Positions 8,401 to 16,350 of a DNA stretch of 64,000 nt are shown piece by piece; position 1 is the first letter of the stretch, and each line of letters starts with the position of its first letter. Source of the DNA: Bacteroidota bacterium (GTDB lineage Bacteria > Bacteroidota > Bacteroidia > B-17B0 > Aurantibacillaceae); assembly GCA_013297775.1 (NCBI GenBank), contig JAAFIL010000001.1:187711-251710 (forward strand), in the 5' to 3' direction. Under the pieces are notes generated by a model. That model saw only the letters and a list, made by a program, of their open reading frames with translations. It made no database searches and was not told the DNA's origin. The position numbers were made by a program, and so were the translations under genes.

Positions 8401-9061
8401 TTTAATTGCCAACACCAACAACATTAGGCAGAGTTTATTTTTTAATCAATCTTCAGCCATATTTAGTATGGATTATACCTATCTAAATAATAGCAGCAAG
8501 CAGCTTTTGGCCAACGGCATCGAAGGGCGTAATTTAAGTTCGCATCAGGTAAAAGGGCGCATTACGTTTTTAAAAAATTTCATCTTTCAAAACGACAATA
8601 CGCTTGGTAATAAATTACTAGAAACCCAATTTTTCAATACCCGAAATTTTGATATTTTATTTTTTGATACCGAGCAACAATTGAGTTATCAACCCAATAC
8701 GTTATTTCGGATTAGTAGCAGCTTTAAATACAGTCAAAAAACTAACCAAAACAAGGGCGTCTCTAACGAACAAAGTGTGGCCAATACCTTTGGATTAGAA
8801 ATACGTTGGAACAGCAGTGAAAAAGGAAATGTAAGTGCCCGCGTAGATTATATAAAAATTACTTACAAAGGCGAAACCAATAGTCCCGTGGCTTACGAAA
8901 TGTTGAATGCTTTGTTGCCTGGCAATAACTATACTTGGAATTTGGGTTTTCAACGCAACTTAACCTCTAATATTCAAATTAGTATTAATTACGATGGGCG
9001 AAAAAGCGAGGGTGGAAAAATTATTCACATCGGTGGCGCGCAAGTTAGGGCTTTCTTTTAA
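5432..9061 (+). CDS. Large outer-membrane beta-barrel protein, function unknown
   Basis: This 1209-residue exported protein has a hydrophobic signal sequence at about residues 46-66, ending LQAQ. An in-frame TTG at 5549 would place that signal right at the N-terminus and may be the true start. The C-terminal half alternates hydrophobic and polar residues, with many aromatic-ended strands, and the last residue is Phe in RAFF, typical of outer-membrane barrels inserted by BAM. Residues about 190-330 form a conserved-looking block (SISRGINFGNNQDVSVNSNL, DKVFIQLNN, LLVGDYQLSRP). Around 889-904 an EF-hand-like loop NDYNNNGIKELNEFE could bind calcium. I do not recognise a named family. The gene stands alone and converges with a lipoprotein gene that overlaps its 3' end by 17 bp. 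Confidence 0.78.
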   Translation: MINGKDGNGFKKRLYQIYRPPIPYFINQKNLTCKGLPSILNSSPLFIFKGFLFFWIGFAWLGNLQAQVPSAFKTKTFRLLPDTLVLDSLSIVPGSVTYIRFPIREKNFAPKLDYRLHALIFLSKPPDSITVRYQTFPYNFEKKYFHKNPSQVYQDVSVYQKPYTIFYNTTDDKRNEFLFQNDGLNKNGSISRGINFGNNQDVSVNSNLNLQVNGKLAPDIDMVLAATDNNIPFQADGTTAQLQEFDKVFIQLNNASTKLLVGDYQLSRPDNSYFMNFYKRTQGLLLENNYTDSSLKQPLKFRTSVSGAVSRGKFSRQVFFGIENNQGPYRLRGADNEPFIVILSGTEKIYIDGKLLQRGQENDYIIDYNTAELIFTAKQLITKDKRIVAEFQYAERNYARSLLFFGEEISNKKMKAFVNVFSEQDNKNRPLQQTLTQAQKNVLIAIGDTLEKAVSTGVEEASFNNSDVFYERKDSAVNNVLYSPVYVYSINPEKAKFRLKFSNVGATHGNYIQVNGATANGKIFRWVAPINGIKQGLYEPVITLVTPKRTQMVTAGVQYSFNPQHSLQTEGVYTKNDLNTFSSADARDDEAGGFKLVSKNETTWQTDSTGQATKLIYNANYEYVQKQFKQIERFRSVEFERDWNRPLSATLANDQHIASIETGITHKTNSRVFYQIAGFKEAANYEGIKQQLNAAHQFKRFQSQYNGSFLQSRDTLKNTQFYRHKILLSQGINRFRLSWSDELENNLFKKDSRIQNAAYQFWEWEGAISNADTSRNRYKVFYRERRDKQGFNGQLTDSTMATNIGLQSQINSIKNNPFSVLVTYRKLNTKNLRSTAIRPDNSLLGRVEYNPRYWNGFITANAFYETGYGLENRREFYYIEVVASQGTYAWNDYNNNGIKELNEFEIAQFQDQARYIRIYVPTNTYVKVLQNQLSVAFNLKPSVLLSSKKNKIAAFVSRFATQTSFRIDNRTADDGELYSFNPFLNVQDTLLIANTNNIRQSLFFNQSSAIFSMDYTYLNNSSKQLLANGIEGRNLSSHQVKGRITFLKNFIFQNDNTLGNKLLETQFFNTRNFDILFFDTEQQLSYQPNTLFRISSSFKYSQKTNQNKGVSNEQSVANTFGLEIRWNSSEKGNVSARVDYIKITYKGETNSPVAYEMLNALLPGNNYTWNLGFQRNLTSNIQISINYDGRKSEGGKIIHIGGAQVRAFF

Positions 9062-9554
9062 CCACAAAATCTTGGGTTTCTTCTTTTCTATCTTTAAAGC
9101 CCCGTTCGGTAATGTGAATGGCACTATCGCCTAACAATTCATAGGTCATAATAGAAGGAAAATGTCGGAACGGATTCTCAAATGTAAATCGGTTATTGGT
9201 ATGATTCGTTAAGGCAAATTCGGTTTCTTTACCGTCGTTTTGGCGATTGACTTGATAAAACATTTTGATATAATTATTCACTTCTACTAGGTGCATTTTC
9301 ATGCTAAATAAAGTATCTTCTTGAACGATAAAATTACCTTGCCCTCTTAGTTCTTGGTCTGCCCTTTCCCAAATTTCTGTATAAATACCCGCATTACTTT
9401 CGTAAACAAAAGTACCTTTTGGCCATTGGTTTAAAATAGACGTGAAAACAGAGTCCGTATTTACATTGGGTTCGTTTTTAATAGCTTGGTTGCTTTGCTG
9501 GTGGCAACCAGTTAAGCTTAAAAGAATAACCACATAATAAAATCTAGCTACCAT
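9045..9554 (-). CDS. DUF6265-like lipoprotein
   Basis: The N-terminus is a lipoprotein signal peptide with lipobox LTGC (Cys at about residue 17), so the mature protein is probably membrane-anchored. The rest resembles DUF6265: a WPKGTF/ IWER opening, MHLVEVNNYIKMFYQVNRQN, then FALTNHTNNRFTFENPFRHF and a final strand with TERGFKDRKEE. The family has no proven function; the beta-rich pattern suggests a lipocalin-like fold. It converges with the large barrel gene, overlapping its end by 17 bp, and is divergent from the next gene. Family assignment is from remembered motif pattern only. Confidence 0.7.
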   Translation of the reverse strand: MVARFYYVVILLSLTGCHQQSNQAIKNEPNVNTDSVFTSILNQWPKGTFVYESNAGIYTEIWERADQELRGQGNFIVQEDTLFSMKMHLVEVNNYIKMFYQVNRQNDGKETEFALTNHTNNRFTFENPFRHFPSIMTYELLGDSAIHITERGFKDRKEETQDFVVKRKP

Positions 9555-9603
9555 TTATTAAAGTTACTTATAAAAATAGATTGAAACTTAGTATCTTTAA
9601 CAA

Positions 9604-10248
9604 GTGAGAAAGCAATTAGTTTTTCTTTTAATGGGTTTGGTTGGTCGGGTGCTGGCGCAAACGCCAAGTATAGATAATCCACGAAAAGAAAGTGATATAT
9701 TTGACCGTAAAGCCGAGGTCGTTTTTGAAAAAAAGCGTTACCGCATTTGGAATAATTATGTAACCGGCGGGGTAGGTGTTGCTGTATCGCCGCAGCGTGG
9801 AGATGTGCAGCGTTTGGGTGGCGGCGATTTTAATTTTCACCTACGCAAACAATATTGCCAAATAGGCGGGTTTATAAGCGGTACATCTTTAGCCTTCGCT
9901 AAAAATAATTTACAAGTACACGGCTGTTACGGCAAACGAATCGAAAAGAGTAATTATAATTTTGCCATTTTTGGAGGTCTCAGTTACTCGTATGGTTTTT
10001 TTCTGGTTTCAGACACCAGTTCTTCTACGGGCTTGGCACCTGTAGATTACAGCGTGATGGGTTTATACGCTTGTAGCCAATTCGTTTATAAATTCAAATA
10101 CGATTTAGGGATTGGAGTGGCTGTGTTTGCCGATGTAAACCGTAGGCAACAATTGTTTGGCGGTAAAATTATTTTGTACTTATCGGGAGCCTATCGTGGG
10201 TATATGCCAGGGTATCGCCCCAAAAAACCGTTTAGTTATAACGATTAA
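9604..10248 (+). CDS. Exported protein, probable outer-membrane barrel
   Basis: The start is GTG at 9604, followed by a clean signal peptide (MRKQLVFLLMGLVGRVLAQ). The mature part of about 195 residues is rich in glycine and aromatic residues with alternating polarity (GDFNFHLRKQYCQIGGFISG, YKFKYDLGIGVAVFADVN), suggesting a small beta-barrel. No family is recognised. It abuts the FAD oxidoreductase gene with no gap and probably heads an operon with it and the retropepsin-like gene. A TATCTTTA sequence just upstream is a near match to the -7 box. Confidence 0.65.
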   Translation: MRKQLVFLLMGLVGRVLAQTPSIDNPRKESDIFDRKAEVVFEKKRYRIWNNYVTGGVGVAVSPQRGDVQRLGGGDFNFHLRKQYCQIGGFISGTSLAFAKNNLQVHGCYGKRIEKSNYNFAIFGGLSYSYGFFLVSDTSSSTGLAPVDYSVMGLYACSQFVYKFKYDLGIGVAVFADVNRRQQLFGGKIILYLSGAYRGYMPGYRPKKPFSYND

Positions 10249-11313
10249 ATGACCGATGTATTAATTGTTGGGAATGGATTAGCCGCCAATACCCTCGCCT
10301 TTCAACTTTACCAACAAGGGCTTTCGTTTCGGTGGATTGGTAATTCAAACTTATCGAATTGCTCGCACGCCGCCGCCGGAATATGGAACCCCATGGTGTT
10401 TAAACGCATGACCAAAAGTTGGTTAGCCGAGTTGTTGATTCCTGAATTGCTCCATTTTTATAAGGCCGCCGAAACCGCTATGCAAGCGCGTTTTATTACC
10501 GAACGCCCCATGTTGCGAAGTTTTAAAGAAAAGCAAGAGCAAACCCTTTGGTTAAAAAAAGCCGAAACCGAAGCCGCCCTCTTTTTAGACAAAACCATTT
10601 ACACAAACGGAAACGAATACCTTACTAATTGTTGGTTAAACGAACCCTACAGTTTTGTTAACCAGTGTGGAAATTTAAACGTATCGGCTTTTATTAACGC
10701 CAGCAATCATTTTTTTAAAGATTGTTTTAGTGAAGCCACTTTTCAATATAACGATTTAAAATTAACACTGTTGGGTGTGCATTACCAGCAGCACCAAGCT
10801 AAACGCATTGTTTTTTGCGAAGGGTATTTGGTAAAAAACAATCCTTATTTTAATTGGATTCCGTTAGTGCCAGCCAAAGGCGAGTTACTTACCTTACAAA
10901 CCGATCAACTTCACTTAAATACGGTTATTTTCAACCGCAATGGCTTTTTATTTCAAACCGAAAAAAATACATTTAAACTAGGTGCTACTTACGAATGGCA
11001 ACAGCTCAACGATTTACCAAGCCTTGAAGGTCAACTAGAATTGCTTAACAAATTAGTCGCCATCACTTCGGTTGAACCCATTATAACGCAACACCAAGCG
11101 GGCGTAAGGCCAAGTAGTAAAGACCGCCGCCCCATTATGGGCGTGCATCCTAACCATAATTCGGTATTTGTATTTAATGGGCTAGGAACAAAAGGCGTGA
11201 TGTTGGCTCCTTATTTTAGTAAAAATTTTGTATTTTTCATCCAAAGTAAAGCCGTCCTGCATCCCGAAGTAGATGTGGCACGCTTTTACCACTTGTATAA
11301 ACCCCATTTATGA
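10249..11313 (+). CDS. FAD-dependent oxidoreductase (DAO family)
   Basis: A Rossmann dinucleotide-binding motif opens the protein (DVLIVGNGLAANTLAFQL, residues 3-20), followed by an AAAGIWNP segment like that of D-amino-acid oxidase/glycine oxidase-type flavoproteins. The C-terminal FAD-contacting block is present: QHQAGVRPSSKDRRPIMG and FVFNGLGTKGVMLAPYFS. It should be a soluble cytoplasmic oxidase or dehydrogenase of an amine or related substrate; the substrate cannot be read from sequence. The ATG follows the preceding stop directly and the 3' end overlaps the next start by 4 bp (ATGA), so it is translated within an operon. Confidence 0.85.
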   Translation: MTDVLIVGNGLAANTLAFQLYQQGLSFRWIGNSNLSNCSHAAAGIWNPMVFKRMTKSWLAELLIPELLHFYKAAETAMQARFITERPMLRSFKEKQEQTLWLKKAETEAALFLDKTIYTNGNEYLTNCWLNEPYSFVNQCGNLNVSAFINASNHFFKDCFSEATFQYNDLKLTLLGVHYQQHQAKRIVFCEGYLVKNNPYFNWIPLVPAKGELLTLQTDQLHLNTVIFNRNGFLFQTEKNTFKLGATYEWQQLNDLPSLEGQLELLNKLVAITSVEPIITQHQAGVRPSSKDRRPIMGVHPNHNSVFVFNGLGTKGVMLAPYFSKNFVFFIQSKAVLHPEVDVARFYHLYKPHL

Positions 11314-11768
11314 AAGGCATACGCATTATAGGTCGGCGCGAGTTTGTAGATTTTCCGCTACTCGATTTAACAGGTGTAGAGGCTAAAATAGACACAGGTG
11401 CTTACACCTCGTCTGTTCATTGCAAAGATATAAAAGTGATTGAAGAACAAGGAAAACGCTGGTTGTGTTTTGTGTTGTTAGACCCCTCACACGAGGAATA
11501 CTCGCATCGCCAGCACCGTTTCGAGGAATTTACGCTTAAAAAAATAAAAAATTCATTTGGCGAAATGGAAGAGCGTTACATTATTAAAACGGTTATTAAA
11601 TTGGGCTTGAAAAAAATAAACACAACGCTTTCTTTGAGCGACCGCGCCAATATGCGCTATCCTGTTTTAATTGGCCGCCGTTTTTTAAAAGGTAAATTTA
11701 TGGTGGATGTGAATCGCTTACACACCAACGGAAAATCAGTTCTAACCCAAAAAAACAAAAAAAGATAA
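11310..11768 (+). CDS. RimK-associated retropepsin-like protein ('ATP-dependent zinc protease' family)
   Basis: This 152-residue protein belongs to the Zn_protease/RimB-type family (PF05618), now thought to be retropepsin-like. The hallmark is IDTGAYTSSVHC at about residues 27-38, with the Asp-Thr-Gly aspartic-protease triad, and a later NMRYPVLIGRRFLKGKFMVD segment. Family members are repeatedly found next to rimK and are proposed to process or balance RimK-made glutamate tails. Here rimK follows after a 247-bp gap. The 4-bp ATGA overlap with the FAD oxidoreductase shows coupling. Confidence 0.88.
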   Translation: MKGIRIIGRREFVDFPLLDLTGVEAKIDTGAYTSSVHCKDIKVIEEQGKRWLCFVLLDPSHEEYSHRQHRFEEFTLKKIKNSFGEMEERYIIKTVIKLGLKKINTTLSLSDRANMRYPVLIGRRFLKGKFMVDVNRLHTNGKSVLTQKNKKR

Positions 11769-12015
11769 AGAATTTTTAGTGATAAAGATTGGTATATTTA
11801 CGTCGCAACATTACCTTTACTTCATAAAGTTGTTACAGTCAAACTAATTAAAGCCTTTATGCGCCTTTTTGATTTTTACTTCGTTAAATTTTTTGAGATA
11901 AATAGCTCGTTGTCTCTGCCAAATTGGCCTCGTATAAATCAAAAATTCATCATAAATCATTTATTGATTTCAACTTTAAAACAACTTCAATATCCATTTC
12001 CAAAAATGAACGATT

Positions 12016-12912
12016 ATGAAAATTGCCATTCTCTCGCGAAATAAAAATTTGTATAGCACTCGACGGTTAATAGAAGCGGCCGAACTGCGCGGACACGAAG
12101 TGGTGTTGCTCGACCACATGAAATGTGTTTTGGTAATTGAGCAAGGTCGCCCACATATTTATTATAACGGGAAAGAAATTACCGAGGTAAATGCCGTTAT
12201 ACCGCGTATTGGTGCTAGTGCCACATTTTATGGCAGTGCGGTTGTGCGTCAGTTCGAGATGATGAAAATTTTTACGGCCGTTGAGTCGCAAGCATTAGTG
12301 CGTTCGCGCGATAAGCTGCGCAGCCTGCAAATACTAGCCCGTGCTGGATTAGGCATTCCGAAAACAGCATTTGCCAGTTCGCCAAAAGATAAAGATATTG
12401 ATAGCGTGATTGAAGCCATTGGCGGTGCGCCCTGCGTGATTAAATTACTTGAAGGCACACAAGGCATTGGCGTTATATTAGCCGAAAACCAAAAGGCTGC
12501 TAAAAGTGTGGTGGAAGCGTTTTTAAAATTAGAAGCCAACATGTTGGTGCAAGAGTTTATACAAGAAGCAAAAGGTGCCGATTTGCGGGTGTTTATTGTA
12601 GATGGACAAATTGTAGGCGCTATGAAACGTCAAGCAAAAGATGGAGAGTTTAGAAGCAACCTCCACCGAGGCGGAACGGCTAGTGTTATTCAATTAACGC
12701 CCGAAGAGCGCGCCACTGCTATTAAAGCCGCTAAAAAACTAGGTTTGGGTATTGCTGGTGTAGATTTATTGCAATCGGCACGTGGGCCTTTGGTAATGGA
12801 AGTGAATTCTTCGCCAGGCTTGGAAGGCATTGAAGGCGCAACAGGCATAGATATTGCGTCGCGCATTATTGAATATGTTGAGCGCAACGAATTTAATAAA
12901 CCCGGCGAATAG
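12016..12912 (+). CDS. rimK: RimK-family ATP-grasp alpha-L-glutamate ligase
   Basis: RimK adds glutamate residues to the C-terminus of ribosomal protein S6 in E. coli, and homologues glutamylate other peptides or cofactors. The protein is 298 residues, the usual length. It opens with [22 protein letters not shown]. The ATP-grasp fold follows: the [18 protein letters not shown] glycine-rich loop, [18 protein letters not shown], the [11 protein letters not shown] loop, and the Mg-binding [14 protein letters not shown]. The lnt gene begins 5 bp after the stop. The 247-bp leader before it contains no other convincing gene; a 61-codon frame at 11859-12044 running into rimK is not supported. Confidence 0.93.
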   Translation: MKIAILSRNKNLYSTRRLIEAAELRGHEVVLLDHMKCVLVIEQGRPHIYYNGKEITEVNAVIPRIGASATFYGSAVVRQFEMMKIFTAVESQALVRSRDKLRSLQILARAGLGIPKTAFASSPKDKDIDSVIEAIGGAPCVIKLLEGTQGIGVILAENQKAAKSVVEAFLKLEANMLVQEFIQEAKGADLRVFIVDGQIVGAMKRQAKDGEFRSNLHRGGTASVIQLTPEERATAIKAAKKLGLGIAGVDLLQSARGPLVMEVNSSPGLEGIEGATGIDIASRIIEYVERNEFNKPGE

Positions 12913-12917
12913 TAACG

Positions 12918-14522
12918 ATGGCGTTCAATACACGGTCGTTTGGCCTCTCGCTCTTGAGTGGCTTGCTGTTGGCGGCAAGTTGGTACTTTCACTTAGGCTT
13001 ACTTATTTTTATAGCGTGGGTGCCGCTTTTAATTATTGAAGACGAATACAGTTTAGTGCGCCACCAAGCCAAGCAAAAATTGAGATTTATTTTATGGGTT
13101 TATTTTACTTTTTTGATTTGGAATTTGCTGGTAACATGGTGGGTGGTTTATGCCTCGTTGGGCGGGGCTTGCATGGCATTTATTTGTAACAGTTTATTAA
13201 TGACGATGGTGTTTGTCTTTTTCTCAAACGTCAAAAATCGTTTGCAAAAACCATGGGCCATTTATTTATTAATTCCTATATGGTTAGCTTGGGAACATGG
13301 GCATACGTTGTGGGATTTGAGTTGGACGTGGTTAACCTTAGGCAATGTTTTTGCGTTTCATAGCCAGTGGGTGCAATGGTACGAATACACGGGCACAAGC
13401 GGTGGCGGCCTATGGATATTGGGCGTTAATCTTTTAATGGTTCAAGGCTTAAAACAACATGGGTTTTCGTTGGCGTTATTAAAAGCCAGTTGGAAAATAG
13501 CACTGGCTATTGTTTTGCCCATTGCCTTATCGGAAATTATGTTGGCGAAGGGTTCTACCTCTACTCAAACCAAGGCTTATGAGGTAGTTGTGGTGCAGCC
13601 TAACATAGATCCGTATAACGTTAAATTTCAAATGGATTACCAAACTCAATTTTTAAATGTATTACAATTGGTGAAGCCACAGTTGAGCGCGCAAACCGAT
13701 TATTTAATTTTACCCGAAACGTTTATTACCGATAATATTAACGAAGCCAACTTAGCGCAAAGTGATCCGGTTGTTTGGTTTCGAGACAGTTTGATACGTT
13801 ACTTTCCTAAACTACATATTATTACAGGAGCCAACACCTATAAATTTTATGAAGCGAAAGAGGCGGTTAGTTCAACCGCCCGCAAAGAGGAAGAAAGCGG
13901 TTTGTACTACGATCAGTTTAACACGGCCTTACAAATTAATAAAGTAAGTGTAGAGGTGTACCATAAATCGAAATTAGTACCTGGTGTTGAACGTATGCCG
14001 TTTCCGTGGTTATTAAAACCTTTGGAGTCGTTGGCCATTAACATGGGCGGCACCATGGGCAGTTTAGGTACACAAGCGCAACGTGGTGTTTTTAAACATC
14101 AAGACTCGGTAATGGTTGCTGCGCCCGTAGTGTGTTACGAAAGCGTTTACGGCGATTATTTAACCAATTACGTTAGAGCTGGTGCTAATTTTATTTGTAT
14201 TATCACTAACGACGGTTGGTGGGAGGATACGCCAGGTTATATACAACATTTAAACTACGCCCGCTTGCGTGCCATCGAAAACCGTATGCCCGTTGTTAGA
14301 TGCACCAACACAGGCATTAGCTGCTTTATTAATGCCGATGGGAGTGTAGAGCAAAGTACCAATTGGTGGCAAACGGCACTCATTAAAAAGAAAATTAGTG
14401 CGGGCCACACAAAAACATTTTATAGTACGTTTGGCGATTTAATAGCTTACATTTCGGTAGGAGCAACGGTAGCCTTGTTGTTACTTAATGTGTGGTTAAA
14501 ACGGATAAGAAAAGTAAAGTAA
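12918..14522 (+). CDS. lnt: Apolipoprotein N-acyltransferase
   Basis: Lnt transfers a fatty acid from phospholipid to the N-terminal cysteine of lipoproteins at the outer face of the inner membrane. Residues about 1-210 contain several membrane spans; about 220-490 is a nitrilase-like periplasmic domain with the expected triad Glu267 (LPETF), Lys350 (YHKSKLVPG) and Cys406 (CYES). A final membrane span follows (about 505-525) with basic residues at the very end. The 534-residue length is normal. It starts 5 bp after rimK and is probably cotranscribed. Many lipoproteins are encoded in the window, so a full acylation pathway is expected. Confidence 0.95.
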   Translation: MAFNTRSFGLSLLSGLLLAASWYFHLGLLIFIAWVPLLIIEDEYSLVRHQAKQKLRFILWVYFTFLIWNLLVTWWVVYASLGGACMAFICNSLLMTMVFVFFSNVKNRLQKPWAIYLLIPIWLAWEHGHTLWDLSWTWLTLGNVFAFHSQWVQWYEYTGTSGGGLWILGVNLLMVQGLKQHGFSLALLKASWKIALAIVLPIALSEIMLAKGSTSTQTKAYEVVVVQPNIDPYNVKFQMDYQTQFLNVLQLVKPQLSAQTDYLILPETFITDNINEANLAQSDPVVWFRDSLIRYFPKLHIITGANTYKFYEAKEAVSSTARKEEESGLYYDQFNTALQINKVSVEVYHKSKLVPGVERMPFPWLLKPLESLAINMGGTMGSLGTQAQRGVFKHQDSVMVAAPVVCYESVYGDYLTNYVRAGANFICIITNDGWWEDTPGYIQHLNYARLRAIENRMPVVRCTNTGISCFINADGSVEQSTNWWQTALIKKKISAGHTKTFYSTFGDLIAYISVGATVALLLLNVWLKRIRKVK

Positions 14523-14636
14523 GTTCAACAACCCGTTTATTGGCAAAGGTATTCTTGTTACTTGAATGAATAGTTGATGGGGGCTTGTAACATAAATGGG
14601 GGTTAAACGTCTAATAATTTTAAATCCTAATTGACA

Positions 14637-15704
14637 ATGAAAAAAGTAATACTCGTTTTTTTCTTAGTCTTGTTTCAAACCATGTTTGGACAAAGTCTAA
14701 AACATCAAATTGATAGTATTGCGGCAATCCATTTTAAGGATACTATTAATTCGGGGCTTAGTATTGGTATCATTCAAAAGGGTGAAATTAGTTCCTATTA
14801 TTTTGGCGGTAAATATACCAACCAGATAAAAGATATTGACAGCACTTCTCTTTTTGAAATTGGATCAGTAACCAAACTTTACACTTCTTTTATACTTGCC
14901 TCTTTGGAAGTGGGACAGAAAATTAGTCGCTTTGATTTGCTCTCAAAATATTTACCTAAAACTATTTCGACAGGCAAAAAATGGAGTTCTAAGATTAGAC
15001 TGGTTGATTTAGCAACGCACACGTCGGGGCTTCCAGGGTTTGATAACACTAAAAGTTTAATGCACTTAAAGGGCTTTGATGAAAATAATCCTTACGGTTT
15101 GTTTACAGAAAATTTTATGTTATTTATTTTGAAAACCATGGATACGCTTAATGGTTATGGGCAAGTTAACTATTCGAACTTTGGCATTGGTGTATTAGGA
15201 TTAGCTATGGCAAAAGCAGAGAAAACAACATTTGAGTTACTTTTCAAAAAGTACATTAACGACGGACAAAATCTAAAATCAACTTTTCTCAATGTGTCGG
15301 AACAATATTTAACTGACGTTGCCATACCTCATAGAAAATCAAATGTAATGCCTTTAATTCAGTTGGCGGGGCTTAGCCCTTCGGGGAGTATAAAAACAAC
15401 TTTACCTGACCTTATCACGTTTTTGAATTTACACTTACAAAAACCAAAAATTATAACTCGTGTTATTGACATGGTACTTGATAATCAACTCAAAGGACAA
15501 GGTCAAGCCGTAGGATTAGGCTGGGGCATTCACCAAATCAAAGATGAAACCGTCTATTTTCACAACGGTGGAACTTACGGGAGTTCAAGCATTGTGATAC
15601 TAATTCCTTCTAAAAATTCGGCAGTTGCCATATTGGCAAATAATAATTCTGAAAATGAATTGATGGGATACGCCTTGAAAATAGTTGATAGACTTATAAA
15701 CTGA
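14637..15704 (+). CDS. Serine beta-lactamase-like hydrolase (class C/PBP type)
   Basis: This is an exported serine hydrolase of the beta-lactamase (PF00144) family, which includes esterases, DD-peptidases and AmpC enzymes. The signal peptide is MKKVILVFFLVLFQTMFGQ. The catalytic SxxK is Ser77-Val-Thr-Lys80, the YxN motif is Tyr179-Ser-Asn181, and the third motif is HNGG near residue 305 (HxG instead of KTG, usual in this family). The ATG at 14637 is preferred; an in-frame TTG six bases upstream adds only two residues. Substrate is unknown, and resistance function should not be inferred. It is monocistronic: 108 bp upstream and a mobile-element remnant downstream show no other gene. Confidence 0.9.
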   Translation: MKKVILVFFLVLFQTMFGQSLKHQIDSIAAIHFKDTINSGLSIGIIQKGEISSYYFGGKYTNQIKDIDSTSLFEIGSVTKLYTSFILASLEVGQKISRFDLLSKYLPKTISTGKKWSSKIRLVDLATHTSGLPGFDNTKSLMHLKGFDENNPYGLFTENFMLFILKTMDTLNGYGQVNYSNFGIGVLGLAMAKAEKTTFELLFKKYINDGQNLKSTFLNVSEQYLTDVAIPHRKSNVMPLIQLAGLSPSGSIKTTLPDLITFLNLHLQKPKIITRVIDMVLDNQLKGQGQAVGLGWGIHQIKDETVYFHNGGTYGSSSIVILIPSKNSAVAILANNNSENELMGYALKIVDRLIN

Positions 15705-15930
15705 GTTAAACTAAGATTTAAAGCAAGTAACGCTTTAGAATAAATTCATAACTGGATTAAAATTTCTTACATCAGGTTTAACAAGCCAATACGCAACGTT
15801 TGCAAAGAACGAAGCGGATTAATTGTTGTTACTAATGGATTAGACCTCTTTCATAATTCACATTCTACTTTTAAAAACAAAATAAGGTGTTGTTAAAAGA
15901 GCCGTTATTGTTTCAGAAATTAGAGTTTGA

Positions 15931-16229
15931 AATGGAAAAATATAAAAGAGTACAAACCTTATTTATTTAAAAGGCTCACCAGAGTTTCAAAAGAGACGTT
16001 TATAGTAATGCGTTCTGAGGCTAATCGTTTAGCTCCAGTATCTATTCATAAATACAGGGTGCTAAACTAGCTCCTAAACCAAAATTAAGCGTTGAAAATA
16101 AGCTGTTAATGATGCCCATGTATTATAGAGAATATAGAACTTTTTTACACATAGTTCTGATAATGGCATGAGCGAAGCTCACTGTTGGCGAATAACACCT
16201 GGCCTTGAACATCTTCTGATAAAAAGTAA
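15931..16229 (+). pseudogene. IS5-family transposase, N-terminal fragment, frameshifted
   Basis: Reading begins at ATG 15931 (MEKYKRVQ) but is interrupted by stops and frame changes. Recognisable pieces are SKETFIVMRSEANRLAPVSI, PKLSVENKLLMMPMYYREYR followed by TFLHI, and in another frame SDNGMSEAHCWRI and LEHLLIKSKL. This order (KLSVENKLLM, YYREYRTFFHI, SEAxCWRI) is that of the N-terminal DNA-binding/DUF4096-type region of IS5 transposases. The C-terminal catalytic domain is absent. It cannot be functional. Confidence 0.75.
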
Positions 16230-16231
16230 AT

Positions 16232-16270
16232 TAGACCTCTTTCATAATTATCAATTATGAAAGAGGTCTA
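16232..16270. repeat. Perfect 18-bp hairpin of IS ends
   Basis: TAGACCTCTTTCATAATT (16232-16249), loop ATC, then its exact reverse complement (16253-16270). The two IS termini face each other with only three bases between them, either from an internal deletion that joined the ends or from a minimal MITE inserted in the relic. Confidence 0.85.
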
Positions 16271-16299
16271 GTGTAAAAAATACTTAAAATAACTTTCAT

Positions 16300-16331
16300 A
16301 AAAAAAGCCACCCCTTATTTAGGAGTGGCTC
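16300..16331 (-). terminator. Terminator of the T9SS surface-protein gene
   Basis: AGCCACCCC (16306-16314) and GGAGTGGCT (16322-16330) form a 9-bp stem with one G-T pair and a 7-nt loop. On the minus strand it is followed by a run of T (complement of AAAAAA). It starts 20 bp beyond the stop codon of the minus-strand gene. Confidence 0.75.
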
Positions 16332-16350
16332 TTTATCATAGCTTTTAAGA

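Larger units (their letters stand above)
15841..16270 (+). mobile_element. IS5-type (IS427-like) insertion sequence remnant
   Basis: The terminal sequence TAGACCTCTTTCATAATT is at 15841-15858, again at 16232-16249, and in inverse orientation at 16253-16270. If TA is the duplicated target, the ends are GACCTC...GAGGTC, as expected of IS427-type elements. Between the ends lies a broken N-terminal part of a transposase; the DDE catalytic part is missing. The element is therefore an internally deleted relic, about 430 bp long. It sits in the 646-bp gap between the beta-lactamase-like gene and the T9SS protein gene. The stretch 15705-15840 shows nothing else. Confidence 0.75.

Noticed and set aside
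11859-12044. 61-codon open frame upstream of rimK
   Set aside because: It overlaps the rimK start in another frame, has no recognisable motif and no start context. It reads as leader sequence.
12854-13039. 61-codon frame across the rimK-lnt junction
   Set aside because: It runs over the well-supported ends of rimK and lnt in another frame and shows no family features.
14637-15704. Antibiotic-resistance beta-lactamase
   Set aside because: The SxxK, YxN and HxG motifs are shared with esterases and DD-peptidases; nothing shows drug hydrolysis, so only the fold is claimed.
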